Of a stretch of 54,955 bases of DNA, positions 42,618-49,624 are shown in pieces. Every line of letters starts with the position of its first letter. Position 1 is the stretch's first letter. The notes below the pieces were generated by a model. It saw nothing but the letters and a program-made list of their open reading frames with translations. It was not told the DNA's origin and searched no databases. A program made the position numbers and the translations under genes. The stretch lies in the NCBI GenBank assembly GCA_910577875.1, contig CAJTNY010000010.1, forward strand, positions 1 through 54,955, written 5' to 3'. This stretch comes from an uncultured Christensenella sp. Lineage in GTDB: Bacteria; Bacillota; Clostridia; Christensenellales; Borkfalkiaceae.

Positions 42618-42725
42618 ATGAAAGTGGAGTGCATACTGTTATTGCTGTATTTAATACGGCTCGACGTTGTTTCTTCTGTTTCAGTGTCCTCAAAGGGTAC
42701 TGTAACTATTCGCATAAAAAAATAA
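42618..42725 (+). CDS. 35-aa hydrophobic peptide, type I toxin (holin-like) candidate
   Basis: An ATG 6 nt after a perfect AAGGAGG. The peptide MKVECILLLLYLIRL plus a Val/Ser-rich stretch and the basic end TIRIKK is a short hydrophobic segment followed by positive charge, as in small membrane-acting toxins of type I toxin-antitoxin loci (putative holin-like toxins of Firmicutes). A long structured leader, its own promoter and a stable 3' hairpin fit such a locus. The antitoxin RNA would be antisense to its 3' end and is not identified. Maintenance of the element is a likely role. Confidence 0.5.
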   Translation: MKVECILLLLYLIRLDVVSSVSVSSKGTVTIRIKK

Positions 42726-42762
42726 CTGCCCTCGGGTTCTAAGCGTAGGACAGTTATTTTAC
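42718..42762. terminator. Hairpin at end of toxin-like gene
   Basis: AAATAACTG-C-CCT pairs with AGG-A-CAGTTATTT around an 11-nt loop, followed by T's. Both strands have T-tracts, so it could end the mRNA and an antisense RNA. Confidence 0.7.
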
Positions 42763-42906
42763 CGTAACTTAGGCTAACCGGTCACGGCGGTTTCGCCCTT
42801 GTTCACTTAATATTATATTCATTCTCTTGGCGGTTGTCAAGAGTTTTTTTTTATTTTACTCGCTGTTTAAGGCGAGTTTTAGCAAAGAACGACAGGCATA
42901 TATAAA

Positions 42907-42925
42907 TTGGGTCTAATTGGGTTTT
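42907..42925 (+). promoter_or_regulatory. Right arm-type integrase site candidate
   Basis: TTGGGTCTAATTGGGTTTT, the counterpart of 32504-32522, lies 110 bp inside attR. Confidence 0.5.
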
Positions 42926-42983
42926 TTAAAATACACCCCAAAATTCATTTTTTTGAAAAAAGATAAAAATACAAAAATATGAT

Positions 42984-43032
42984 AAAAATCACGGTAATTT
43001 AGGACATTTTAGCCTAAAAAACCGTGATTTTT
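42984..43032. terminator. Hairpin at right prophage end
   Basis: AAAAATCACGGT pairs with ACCGTGATTTTT, with an inner TTTAGG/CCTAAA stem. It ends 2 nt before attR. Confidence 0.7.
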
Positions 43033-43034
43033 AA

Positions 43035-43089
43035 TGGTGCCGCTGGTCGGGGTCGAACCGACACGGTATCGCTACCACTGGATTTTGAG
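43035..43089 (-). repeat. attR: 55-bp direct repeat
   Basis: Identical to 32356-32410. The whole repeat lies within the tRNA-Leu gene, ending in the anticodon loop. Confidence 0.95.
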
Positions 43090-43121
43090 TCCAGCGCGTC
43101 TGCCAATTTCACCACAGCGGC
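43035..43121 (-). tRNA. tRNA-Leu (anticodon CAA), prophage attachment target
   Basis: Minus-strand gene with acceptor GCCGCTG/CAGCGGC, anticodon stem CTGGA/TCCAG around CTCAAAA (anticodon CAA), a long variable arm, T-arm GGTTCGACCCC and an encoded CCA. Its 3' 55 nt (43035-43089) form attR and are identical to attL, so the prophage rebuilt an intact tRNA on insertion. Confidence 0.95.
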
Positions 43122-43171
43122 AAATATCTTAACAATTATATAATATCCTCAAATAAAAATCAAGCGATTTA

Positions 43172-43200
43172 TTGATTTTAAAAAAAGAAAGTGGTAAAAT
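43172..43200 (+). promoter_or_regulatory. polA promoter giving a leaderless mRNA
   Basis: TTGATT at 43172-43177, a 17-bp spacer, TAAAAT at 43195-43200, then 7 nt to the ATG at 43208. There is no ribosome site. Confidence 0.6.
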
Positions 43201-43207
43201 TATATCT

Positions 43208-45760
43208 ATGGAAAAACTTGTATTAATTGACGGAAACAGTTTACTGAACAGGGCGTATTATGCGACTCCTGTATTTACCACGCGCAGCGGAGTACCGACG
43301 AACGGAATTTTCGGGTTTGTTAAGCTTCTTTTTAAAATTTTAGAAGACGTTAAACCAGAATATATAATTGTTGCGTTCGATTTAAAGGCACCGACTTTCA
43401 GGCATAAAATGTATTCGGAATACAAGGCGACGCGTAAAGGTATGCCTGATGACCTTGCTTCTCAGGTTGAACCGCTTAAAAACCTTTTAAAAGCTATGAA
43501 TATCGCCGTTTGTACGAAAGAAGGAATAGAGGCGGACGATATAATCGGAACGCTTTCTAATAAATACGGCGTTCACAGCTATATTTATACGGGTGACAGA
43601 GACAGTTTTCAGCTTGTAGATGAAAAGACGGACGTGTATTATACAAAACGCGGAGTTTCGGATTTGCTCAAACTCAATATTGAAAATTTTAAAGAGGAGA
43701 CCGGTTTAAATGTTCCGTCGCAGATAATTGACCTCAAAGCATTAATGGGGGACAGTTCGGACAATATACCGGGGGTTCCCGGAATAGGCGAAAAAACCGC
43801 TTTAGACTTGCTTTCAAAATATGAAACGCTTGACGGAGTATATGAAAACATAGGATATCTGAAAGGTTCAACAAGAGAAAAGATTTTCAATAACCGGGAA
43901 ATCGCTTATCTTTCATATAAGCTTGCTACCATAGACCGTAACTGTGAACTGGATATCAAACTTGAAGATTGCATATCTCCGCAAAAATACAATGTGGAAG
44001 TTAAGAAAATTTTCAGAGATTTCGAATTCAGAAGTTTTTTAAGTTTAGATATATTTTCCGAAGAGGCGTGTTCGGAAAATACAGAGATTGATTATCCGGA
44101 AAAAATTAATTGTAAATCGTATGAAGAAGCTGCTTCTTTAATCGGGACGAATAAAGAGTTCGGTTTTGTTTTATGTGAAACGGGAGCTGAAATTTACTCG
44201 GGGGGGAAACAGTTATCCGTAAAACTTGCGGGCGACCTTCTCGATATCGGAATAACAAGCGAAGATTTTACAAAAATACTACGTTTAATTTTTTCGAAAG
44301 AACAAAACAAAGTGATTACTTTCAATTGCAAAACTTTGATGCACGCCGTGAAAAAATCGGGAGTTGAATTTAAGTGCGCGTTTGACGATGTAGCGTTGGC
44401 CAAGTATCTTTGCGACTATTACACGTCAAGCCTTGATTTGAAAGAACTTTGCGAATACTATTTATACGATTATGAATATTCTGCATATACTGTTTGTAAG
44501 TTATTCGAAAGATATCGCTCAATGCTTGAAACTGAAAATATGCTCAGTCTTTACGAGGACATAGAAAAACCTCTTTTGACTATATTATATGATATGGAAG
44601 AATCGGGAGTAGAAGTTAGTGTTAATATGCTTGATGAGCTTGCAAAGCGTTTTGAAGCGCAAATGGAAGATTATAAGAGCAAGGTTTTCGATAAATGCGG
44701 TTGTAAGTTTAATTTAAATTCCCCGTCACAGCTCGGTGATGTCTTGTTTAATAAGCTCGGTATTTCCGCGGTCAAGAAAAAAAAGACGGGCAAATTCTCG
44801 ACAGCTGCGGACGTTCTTGAAAAACTCAAAGACGAATATCCTGTTGTAAACGATATATTAAAATTCAGATTATACCAAAAATTGTATTCAACTTATATAG
44901 AAGGTTTCAGACCGCTTATAGGTAATGATTCGCTTGTTCATACAACTTATAATCAAACTATAACGACAACCGGCAGATTATCGAGTGTTAATCCGAATTT
45001 ACAGAACATACCTATCCGAGAAGATGAAGGTAGGGAGCTGAGAAAAATTTTTGTTGCACGGAATGGTAACGTTTTAATAGATGCGGATTACTCGCAGATA
45101 GAGTTAAGGTTGTTGGCGCATTTTTCAGACTGCAAAGAATTAATAGATGCTTACCGCATCGGAGAGGATATTCACTCAATAACAGCATCGCAGGTTTTCG
45201 GCGTTCCAATCGAAGAAGTAACTCAAAAAATGCGAAGAGAGGCTAAGGCGGTAAACTTCGGGATAATATACGGAATAAGCGATTTCGGACTTTCGAAGAA
45301 TCTCGGTATTCCTCTTGCTACCGCAAAAGAATATATCGAGAAATATTTCAAAACATACAGTGCAGTAAAAAATTATATGAACGAAAATATTGAATTTGCA
45401 AGAAAGAAAGGCTATGTATCGACTCTTACTGGTAGAAAAAGAGTTATACCGGAAATCAATTCTTCCAACTTCAATTTAAGACAGTTTGGTGAACGCGCTG
45501 CTATGAATATGCCTTTACAGGGGTCGAGTGCGGACATAATTAAAATAGCTATGATAAACGTGCATAAAGCGTTGAGTGTAGCCGGATTAAAAGCCAAACT
45601 CATTTTGCAGGTTCACGACGAATTAGTTATCGACGCGCCTGAAAATGAAGCGGAAAAGGCAGCCGAAATACTTAAATACGAAATGGAAAACTCAGTCAAG
45701 TTAAAAGTTCCTTTGACTGTCGAAATTCATTCTGGAAGAAATTGGTATGATGCAAAATAA
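43208..45760 (+). CDS. polA: DNA polymerase I
   Basis: 850 residues from ATG 43208. The longer frame from TTG 43172 would begin inside the promoter, and MEKLVLIDGNSLLNRAYYA is the normal N-terminus. The 5'-3' nuclease domain occupies about 1-290 (LIDGNSLLNRA, AFDLKAPTFRH, GDSSDNIPGVPGIGEKTA). A middle exonuclease-like domain lacks the DxE proofreading motif, as in Bacillus-type enzymes, so 3'-5' activity is unlikely. The polymerase domain has DYSQIELRLLAH (motif A), RREAKAVNFGIIYG (motif B) and LQVHDELVID (motif C). It fills gaps in repair and removes RNA primers. Its 3' end overlaps coaE by 14 nt. Confidence 0.96.
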   Translation: MEKLVLIDGNSLLNRAYYATPVFTTRSGVPTNGIFGFVKLLFKILEDVKPEYIIVAFDLKAPTFRHKMYSEYKATRKGMPDDLASQVEPLKNLLKAMNIAVCTKEGIEADDIIGTLSNKYGVHSYIYTGDRDSFQLVDEKTDVYYTKRGVSDLLKLNIENFKEETGLNVPSQIIDLKALMGDSSDNIPGVPGIGEKTALDLLSKYETLDGVYENIGYLKGSTREKIFNNREIAYLSYKLATIDRNCELDIKLEDCISPQKYNVEVKKIFRDFEFRSFLSLDIFSEEACSENTEIDYPEKINCKSYEEAASLIGTNKEFGFVLCETGAEIYSGGKQLSVKLAGDLLDIGITSEDFTKILRLIFSKEQNKVITFNCKTLMHAVKKSGVEFKCAFDDVALAKYLCDYYTSSLDLKELCEYYLYDYEYSAYTVCKLFERYRSMLETENMLSLYEDIEKPLLTILYDMEESGVEVSVNMLDELAKRFEAQMEDYKSKVFDKCGCKFNLNSPSQLGDVLFNKLGISAVKKKKTGKFSTAADVLEKLKDEYPVVNDILKFRLYQKLYSTYIEGFRPLIGNDSLVHTTYNQTITTTGRLSSVNPNLQNIPIREDEGRELRKIFVARNGNVLIDADYSQIELRLLAHFSDCKELIDAYRIGEDIHSITASQVFGVPIEEVTQKMRREAKAVNFGIIYGISDFGLSKNLGIPLATAKEYIEKYFKTYSAVKNYMNENIEFARKKGYVSTLTGRKRVIPEINSSNFNLRQFGERAAMNMPLQGSSADIIKIAMINVHKALSVAGLKAKLILQVHDELVIDAPENEAEKAAEILKYEMENSVKLKVPLTVEIHSGRNWYDAK

Positions 45761-46328
45761 TACAAAAATTGCAGTAACAGGCGGAATAGGGAGCGGAAAA
45801 ACAACGGTTTGCAAAATTATTAAAGAGCAGGGATATACCGTTATTTCCTGCGACGAAATTTACAGCCATCTTTTGTGCGATATTTCTTTTCTGAATAGTT
45901 TAGCCGCGGAATTCGGAAATATACTGAATAGCGACGGAACTCTTTCGAGAAAAAAACTTGCCGAGATTGTGTTTTCGGATAAAGATAAACTTACAAGACT
46001 AAATGAAATTACTCATCCCGAAATTATGAAAGAAGCTATAAAGCAAATGTCGGGGGGAGGCATTTATTTCTGTGAGGTTCCGCTTCTCTTCGAAGGCGAA
46101 TTCGAAGCGCTTTTCGATAAAATAATCGTTGTTCTGCGCAATAAAGAGCTTAGAATTTCTTCTATAACAAAAAGAGATGAAATAACTTATTTAGATGCAA
46201 AAAAACGCATAGATAGCCAATTTAATTATGATAATTTGAGTTTTGAAAAGTATTATGTCATACATAATAACTCGGATTTTGAAAATTTAAACGCGGTAAC
46301 ACTCGAAATTATAAATAAAATCAAATAA
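45747..46328 (+). CDS. coaE: Dephospho-CoA kinase
   Basis: Phosphorylates dephospho-CoA in the last step of CoA synthesis. 193 residues with P-loop GGIGSGKTT (residues 12-20), the substrate-binding Asp in VISCDEIYSHL, THPEIMKEA, and VPLLFEGEFEALFDKIIVV. The start overlaps the end of polA by 14 nt (ATGATG; GGAAG upstream), a common polA-coaE pairing. Two ATG codons are adjacent and either may be used. A terminator closes the operon at 46331. Confidence 0.93.
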   Translation: MMQNNTKIAVTGGIGSGKTTVCKIIKEQGYTVISCDEIYSHLLCDISFLNSLAAEFGNILNSDGTLSRKKLAEIVFSDKDKLTRLNEITHPEIMKEAIKQMSGGGIYFCEVPLLFEGEFEALFDKIIVVLRNKELRISSITKRDEITYLDAKKRIDSQFNYDNLSFEKYYVIHNNSDFENLNAVTLEIINKIK

Positions 46329-46330
46329 AA

Positions 46331-46368
46331 TAAAAAAGACGATAGGGAGAAACTCTATCGTTTTTTAA
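46331..46368 (+). terminator. Terminator after coaE
   Basis: AAAAAAGACGATAG (to 46344) pairs with CTATCGTTTTTT (46355-46366), followed by AATT. Confidence 0.85.
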
Positions 46369-46492
46369 TTTAATTAAAAGTAAACCCCACGCTAAGTGTA
46401 GGGTAAAAAAGCTTTAGCTGTGTACAGAAAAATCTACAATGATAAAATTGAAGTGGATACCAACCGCAAGAAAAAATTAAATGATAATCCTT
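46369..46492. other. Unassigned debris between coaE and transposase remnant
   Basis: A short hairpin (CCCCAC/GTAGGG, about 46385-46404) and a frame reading YRKIYNDKIEVDTNRKKKLNDNP before a stop. I cannot assign it to a family. It is probably further mobile-element debris. Confidence 0.35.
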
Positions 46493-46584
46493 GAACGGGA
46501 TTATGTTTAAAAAATTGTAAATATGAATGTAAACATCACATAGTTTTTGCTCCAAAATTTCGTAGGAAAGCAGGGCGCAAATAG
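46493..46584 (+). pseudogene. IS200/IS605-type transposase N-terminal remnant
   Basis: The frame from 46510 reads KNCKYECKHHIVFAPKFRRKAGRK then stop. CKHHIVFAPKFRRK is the hallmark start of IS200-type TnpA. The preceding ERDYV is in another frame, so a frameshift lies near 46508, and the protein is cut after about 25 residues. No catalytic HUH or Tyr remains. It sits beside the recombinase remnant, marking a decayed mobile-DNA site. Confidence 0.65.
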
Positions 46585-46593
46585 AACTTGAAC

Positions 46594-46870
46594 GGGGCAA
46601 GAAAATTACGAAAGTGAAATCGTTGACTTTATCGCGGAAATGATGAAAGGCAACCCCGCAAACAGGGAATATCAAAAACTACTCATTGACAACCTTGTTT
46701 ACAACGACCATATAGTTACATACCTAACCTTCGGCAACGAAAAGGACATTAAAGAAATAAGCCTTGCCGATAACGACAAGGCTATTGACGAATTAAAGGT
46801 TCAACCTTTATCGTCTTTGGTGCACTCAACAGGAGTTGAACCTGCATGGAGTTACCCACAAGATCCTTAG
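46594..46870 (+). pseudogene. Large serine recombinase C-terminal remnant
   Basis: One open frame reads GQENYESEIVDFIAEMMKGNPANREYQKLLIDNLVYNDHIVTYLTFGNE, a match to the C-terminal end of large serine recombinases ('...F...ML.GN..D..YQK.LID.LV..V.VYDDKV...'). The catalytic domain is missing, and the frame runs on into the adjacent tRNA gene, ending at 46870. This suggests a lost element that was once integrated at tRNA-Leu(TAA). It is unlikely to be expressed as a functional protein. Confidence 0.6.
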
Positions 46871-46902
46871 TCTTGCGCGTCTGCCAATTCCGCCATGAGT
46901 GC
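46818..46902 (-). tRNA. tRNA-Leu (anticodon TAA)
   Basis: Minus strand, acceptor GCACTCA/TGAGTGC, anticodon loop with TAA flanked by CAAGA/TCTTG, long variable arm, T-arm GGTTCAACTCC and an encoded CCA (46818-46820). A recombinase remnant abuts its 3' end. Confidence 0.95.
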
Positions 46903-46996
46903 GCTTCTTTTAAAAGCATAGTAATTTTATATTATTTTATTAAGCTTGTCAAGCCAAAATCAGGTATGATATAAATTTTTTTATATTTAATTTATA

Positions 46997-47662
46997 TTAA
47001 GATTTTTTTGCAAGTATATAACTTGCATCAATGAATTTTATAATTTCTTCGGTAGAAACGGAGTTGTCGAGAGGAATGGTTATCCAATGTTTTTTACTCA
47101 TATGATAACCTTTGAAATATTTTTTGTTATCTGTAATTTTTTCTATTGTTTCCGGTTCGGCTCTTAAATCGATTATCTCGATTATATCGTCGGAATCTAA
47201 CCCTAATTTACGCTTGGATAAAATAAGTAGCACTCCGTACCATTTTTTATTATCTTTTCTACGCCAGATTGCGTTTGAAGAAAACTTTTCCCATAAAAAT
47301 TCAAGTTCGTCTTTGTATTTATCCGAAATGTAGTGAATAATTTCGTCGGTTTGTCTGGATTTGTAAATATTTTTTTTAAAGCAGTGTTTTTCGATTTCGT
47401 GTAAAACTTTTTTGTATTCGTTTTTTACTTTACCGACAAAAGTGCCGCTTGAAGAATCCACCAAATGCAGTATATAAGGTTCGTTCGTAATTTTATCGGT
47501 TAGTTCGGCGCTGATATCGTCAGTTGTGTTGATTTTGACAATCATTTTGAATTGAGAGTCGCAAATATCTATTTCATATAAGTAAATTCCGTTTTGTAAT
47601 CTGAAACCGAACGGAATTAAATTTTTTTCTATTAAAGTTTTATTTTTGAATATAGTGTACAA
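46997..47662 (-). CDS. MmcQ/YjbR-family protein
   Basis: 221 residues. The C-terminal half (about 125-221) matches the YjbR DNA-binding-like fold: WRRKDNKKWYGVLLILSKRKLG, then IIDLRAEPETIEKI, and KYFKGYHMSKKHWITIPLDNSVSTEEIIKFIDASYILA. The N-terminal half is an extra domain common in Clostridia members. The cellular role is unknown. The start is a TTG at 47662 behind TGAGGAAATAC. It is transcribed away from the spoIIIA operon. Confidence 0.85.
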   Translation of the reverse strand: MYTIFKNKTLIEKNLIPFGFRLQNGIYLYEIDICDSQFKMIVKINTTDDISAELTDKITNEPYILHLVDSSSGTFVGKVKNEYKKVLHEIEKHCFKKNIYKSRQTDEIIHYISDKYKDELEFLWEKFSSNAIWRRKDNKKWYGVLLILSKRKLGLDSDDIIEIIDLRAEPETIEKITDNKKYFKGYHMSKKHWITIPLDNSVSTEEIIKFIDASYILAKKS

Positions 47663-47776
47663 AAGTATTTCCTCATTTATAAAATCTACGGTACCGAAAC
47701 ATTATATCACAAAAACATAAATAATTAATTAAAAATTACCTGCATAAAAGAACGTTTATTAAAATAGATTAGAAAT

Positions 47777-48682
47777 ATGAGTTTGCCCTTTCTTCCGAAA
47801 ACCGTAAAAGATGCTTTAGACAATCTGAATTACAACTATATTTCGGAAATAAGGATTAGGCGAGGACAGCCTGTAATTATCGAATATAAAGGCGAATACA
47901 GATATATAAACTCATCCGGTATCGCCGACAGCGAACACGGTTTAATTTCCGCGGGCGAAATAGAACCGATAATAAATAGTGCAACGGGCGGCTGTATTTA
48001 TAATTATGTCGAACAGATGAAAAATGGGTTTATTACAGTTGAACACGGAATAAGAATAGGAATAGCGGGGGAATACGTTACGCAGAACGGACAAGTTCAA
48101 ACAATACGAAATTTGACGTCGGTAAATATACGAATACCGCACAATGTATCTGGCTGTTCCGATTATCTTATAAAAAATTTATTTTCAGACGGTTTGCATA
48201 GTACTTTGATATATTCTAAACCCGGATTCGGGAAAACTACTATACTGAGAGATTTGGCTAAAAATTTAAGCGGTTCAAAAAAATGTAATATTTTGGTTTT
48301 TGACGAAAGAAACGAAATATCGGCAATTGACGGAGAAGGTAACGGTTTCGATTTAGGCGACAGAGTAGACGTTATACGATGTCATAACAAAAAAAATTCA
48401 ATATCAAACGCGATAAGATCAATGAAACCGCAATTGATAATTACCGACGAACTTTACGGGGAAGAGGATATCCAAGCTGTGGAATATTCTGTGAATTGCG
48501 GTATTTGCGTAATTGCTTCATCGCATATTTGCGACAAAAGAATTTTAAAAAAAATGCCTTTCGAATATTATGCGGAGCTTATCGGAATAGGCATCGAACC
48601 ATTAATTTATGATAAAAATTTTAATACTTATTGCGGTAGTCGTGCTGACGACGTTAATAGGGACTTATCTTTCAGCAAATAA
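47777..48682 (+). CDS. spoIIIAA: Stage III sporulation protein AA (ATPase)
   Basis: 301 residues, a AAA-type ATPase of the SpoIIIA-SpoIIQ feeding-tube complex that links mother cell and forespore. Walker A SKPGFGKTT (about residues 150-158), Walker B ILVFDERNE and the segment DVIRCHNKKNSISNAIRSMKPQLIITDE are present, as in secretion ATPases. The ribosome site is weak. The operon is expected to be under sigma-E in the mother cell; a CATAAAAG box at 47743-47750 could be a poor -10, but I cannot confirm it. It overlaps spoIIIAB by 74 nt. Confidence 0.94.
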   Translation: MSLPFLPKTVKDALDNLNYNYISEIRIRRGQPVIIEYKGEYRYINSSGIADSEHGLISAGEIEPIINSATGGCIYNYVEQMKNGFITVEHGIRIGIAGEYVTQNGQVQTIRNLTSVNIRIPHNVSGCSDYLIKNLFSDGLHSTLIYSKPGFGKTTILRDLAKNLSGSKKCNILVFDERNEISAIDGEGNGFDLGDRVDVIRCHNKKNSISNAIRSMKPQLIITDELYGEEDIQAVEYSVNCGICVIASSHICDKRILKKMPFEYYAELIGIGIEPLIYDKNFNTYCGSRADDVNRDLSFSK

Positions 48683-49034
48683 GAAAAAGAGGATGCAGGT
48701 TTTTGCTGAACTCTATGAATTTAACGAACAGCTTATTCTTACGTTAAAATTTTCGAGAGCTTCTATCGAGAAAATCGCGGCGCCGTTTAAGTTCGTTCCA
48801 AATATTTTGAAAGGCGAAAGCCCGCTTTCGGGAAACGATGCAGAATTTTTAAAAGATTATACGGATAACTTAGGCAAGACAGATGCTTTATCGCAAGTCG
48901 ACTATTTATCCGAGAGGAAGACTTTGTTAAAAAAATATAAGGAAGAGAGCTTTACCGATTATAAAAAATACAACTCGCTTTACGTGAAAATTTTCTTTTT
49001 AATCGGAGTATTGATAGCTGTTCTGCTGGCATAA
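48609..49034 (+). CDS. spoIIIAB: Stage III sporulation protein AB
   Basis: 141 residues with an N-terminal membrane span (ILILIAVVVLTTLIGTYLS), a helical cytoplasmic middle containing FNEQLILTLKFSRASIEKIAAPF, and a C-terminal span (IFFLIGVLIAVLLA). It has the type II secretion GspF-like helical layout known for SpoIIIAB. The start lies inside spoIIIAA (74-nt overlap); a later start at 48693 (MQVFAELYEF) is possible but would lose the first span. Confidence 0.9.
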   Translation: MIKILILIAVVVLTTLIGTYLSANKKKRMQVFAELYEFNEQLILTLKFSRASIEKIAAPFKFVPNILKGESPLSGNDAEFLKDYTDNLGKTDALSQVDYLSERKTLLKKYKEESFTDYKKYNSLYVKIFFLIGVLIAVLLA

Positions 49035-49232
49035 ATGGACATTAGCATAATTTTTAAAATTGCCGTCGTAGGCATTATAGTCACGATAATATGTCAGGTA
49101 CTGAAAAAGTCCGACAGAGACGATATAGCTACGCTTGTAAGCTTAGTCGGGCTTATTATAGTATTGACAGTGGTAATTTCAATGATTGCGGATTTATTCT
49201 CGCAAATAAGGCAATTGTTTGACCTGTTCTGA
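49035..49232 (+). CDS. spoIIIAC: Stage III sporulation protein AC
   Basis: 65 residues with two membrane spans separated by KKSDRDDIATLV, the family signature loop. It directly follows the spoIIIAB stop and shares one base with spoIIIAD. It is a membrane component of the SpoIIIA channel. Confidence 0.93.
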   Translation: MDISIIFKIAVVGIIVTIICQVLKKSDRDDIATLVSLVGLIIVLTVVISMIADLFSQIRQLFDLF

Positions 49233-49624
49233 TGTTTGTTCTGCGACTTTGCTGCATTGCCGTTATCACCGCCGTCAGTGCGTTTGTTTTAAAAAATCAT
49301 AAATCCGAACTTGTTCCGCTCTGCATTACCGCAGGGGGAATAATTATGTTTCTCTATGCTTTCGATTATCTGACCGAAAGTATAGAATTTATTAAGTCGT
49401 TTACTCAAAATACGGGAATAGACAACGAAATAATAAGAGTAATTTTTAAAATTATAGGAATAGGATTTCTTATAGAACTTACGGCGAGCTCCGTAAAAGA
49501 CCTGGGATTCGAAAGCGTAGCGGACAAACTTATACTTTGCGGCAAAATAGTTATATTCGTCGTATCCGTACCTATACTCAGCGGCACGTACAAAATTATA
49601 GTTTCAATGATAAATCTGGTATGA
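49232..49624 (+). CDS. spoIIIAD: Stage III sporulation protein AD
   Basis: 130 residues, three or four membrane spans, related to SpoIIIAC through the segment KNHKSELVPLCITAGGIIMF. IELTASSVKDLGFESVADKLILCGKIVIFVVSVPIL is a conserved family block. It starts on the last base of spoIIIAC and ends overlapping the spoIIIAE start (TATGA). Confidence 0.93.
   Translation: MFVLRLCCIAVITAVSAFVLKNHKSELVPLCITAGGIIMFLYAFDYLTESIEFIKSFTQNTGIDNEIIRVIFKIIGIGFLIELTASSVKDLGFESVADKLILCGKIVIFVVSVPILSGTYKIIVSMINLV

Larger units (their letters stand above)
42726..43034. other. Gene-free right end of prophage
   Basis: About 300 nt with the toxin-gene hairpin, a conserved-looking stretch GGCTAACCGGTCACGGCGG, the arm-type integrase repeat and the end hairpin. 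No protein gene is visible. Confidence 0.6.
32356..43089. mobile_element. Inovirus-like (filamentous phage) prophage in tRNA-Leu(CAA)
   Basis: A perfect 55-bp direct repeat (32356-32410 and 43035-43089) equals the 3' part of tRNA-Leu(CAA), from the anticodon loop to the encoded CCA. Excision would give a 10,679-bp circle. Inside are a tyrosine integrase at the left end, an XRE repressor with a divergent promoter, small hydrophobic proteins, two large membrane-anchored proteins, a Zot-like ATPase (the filamentous phage hallmark), replication-type genes and a structured non-coding origin-like segment. Gene order (large anchored proteins, small two-span protein, Zot) parallels pIII-pVI-pI of inoviruses. 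Both ends carry terminator hairpins. Intact reading frames suggest a recent or active element. Confidence 0.85.

Noticed and set aside
47743..47750. CATAAAAG as a sigma-E -10 box for spoIIIA
   Set aside because: It is a poor match to the sigma-E consensus with no convincing -35, so it is mentioned only as a possibility in the spoIIIAA entry.
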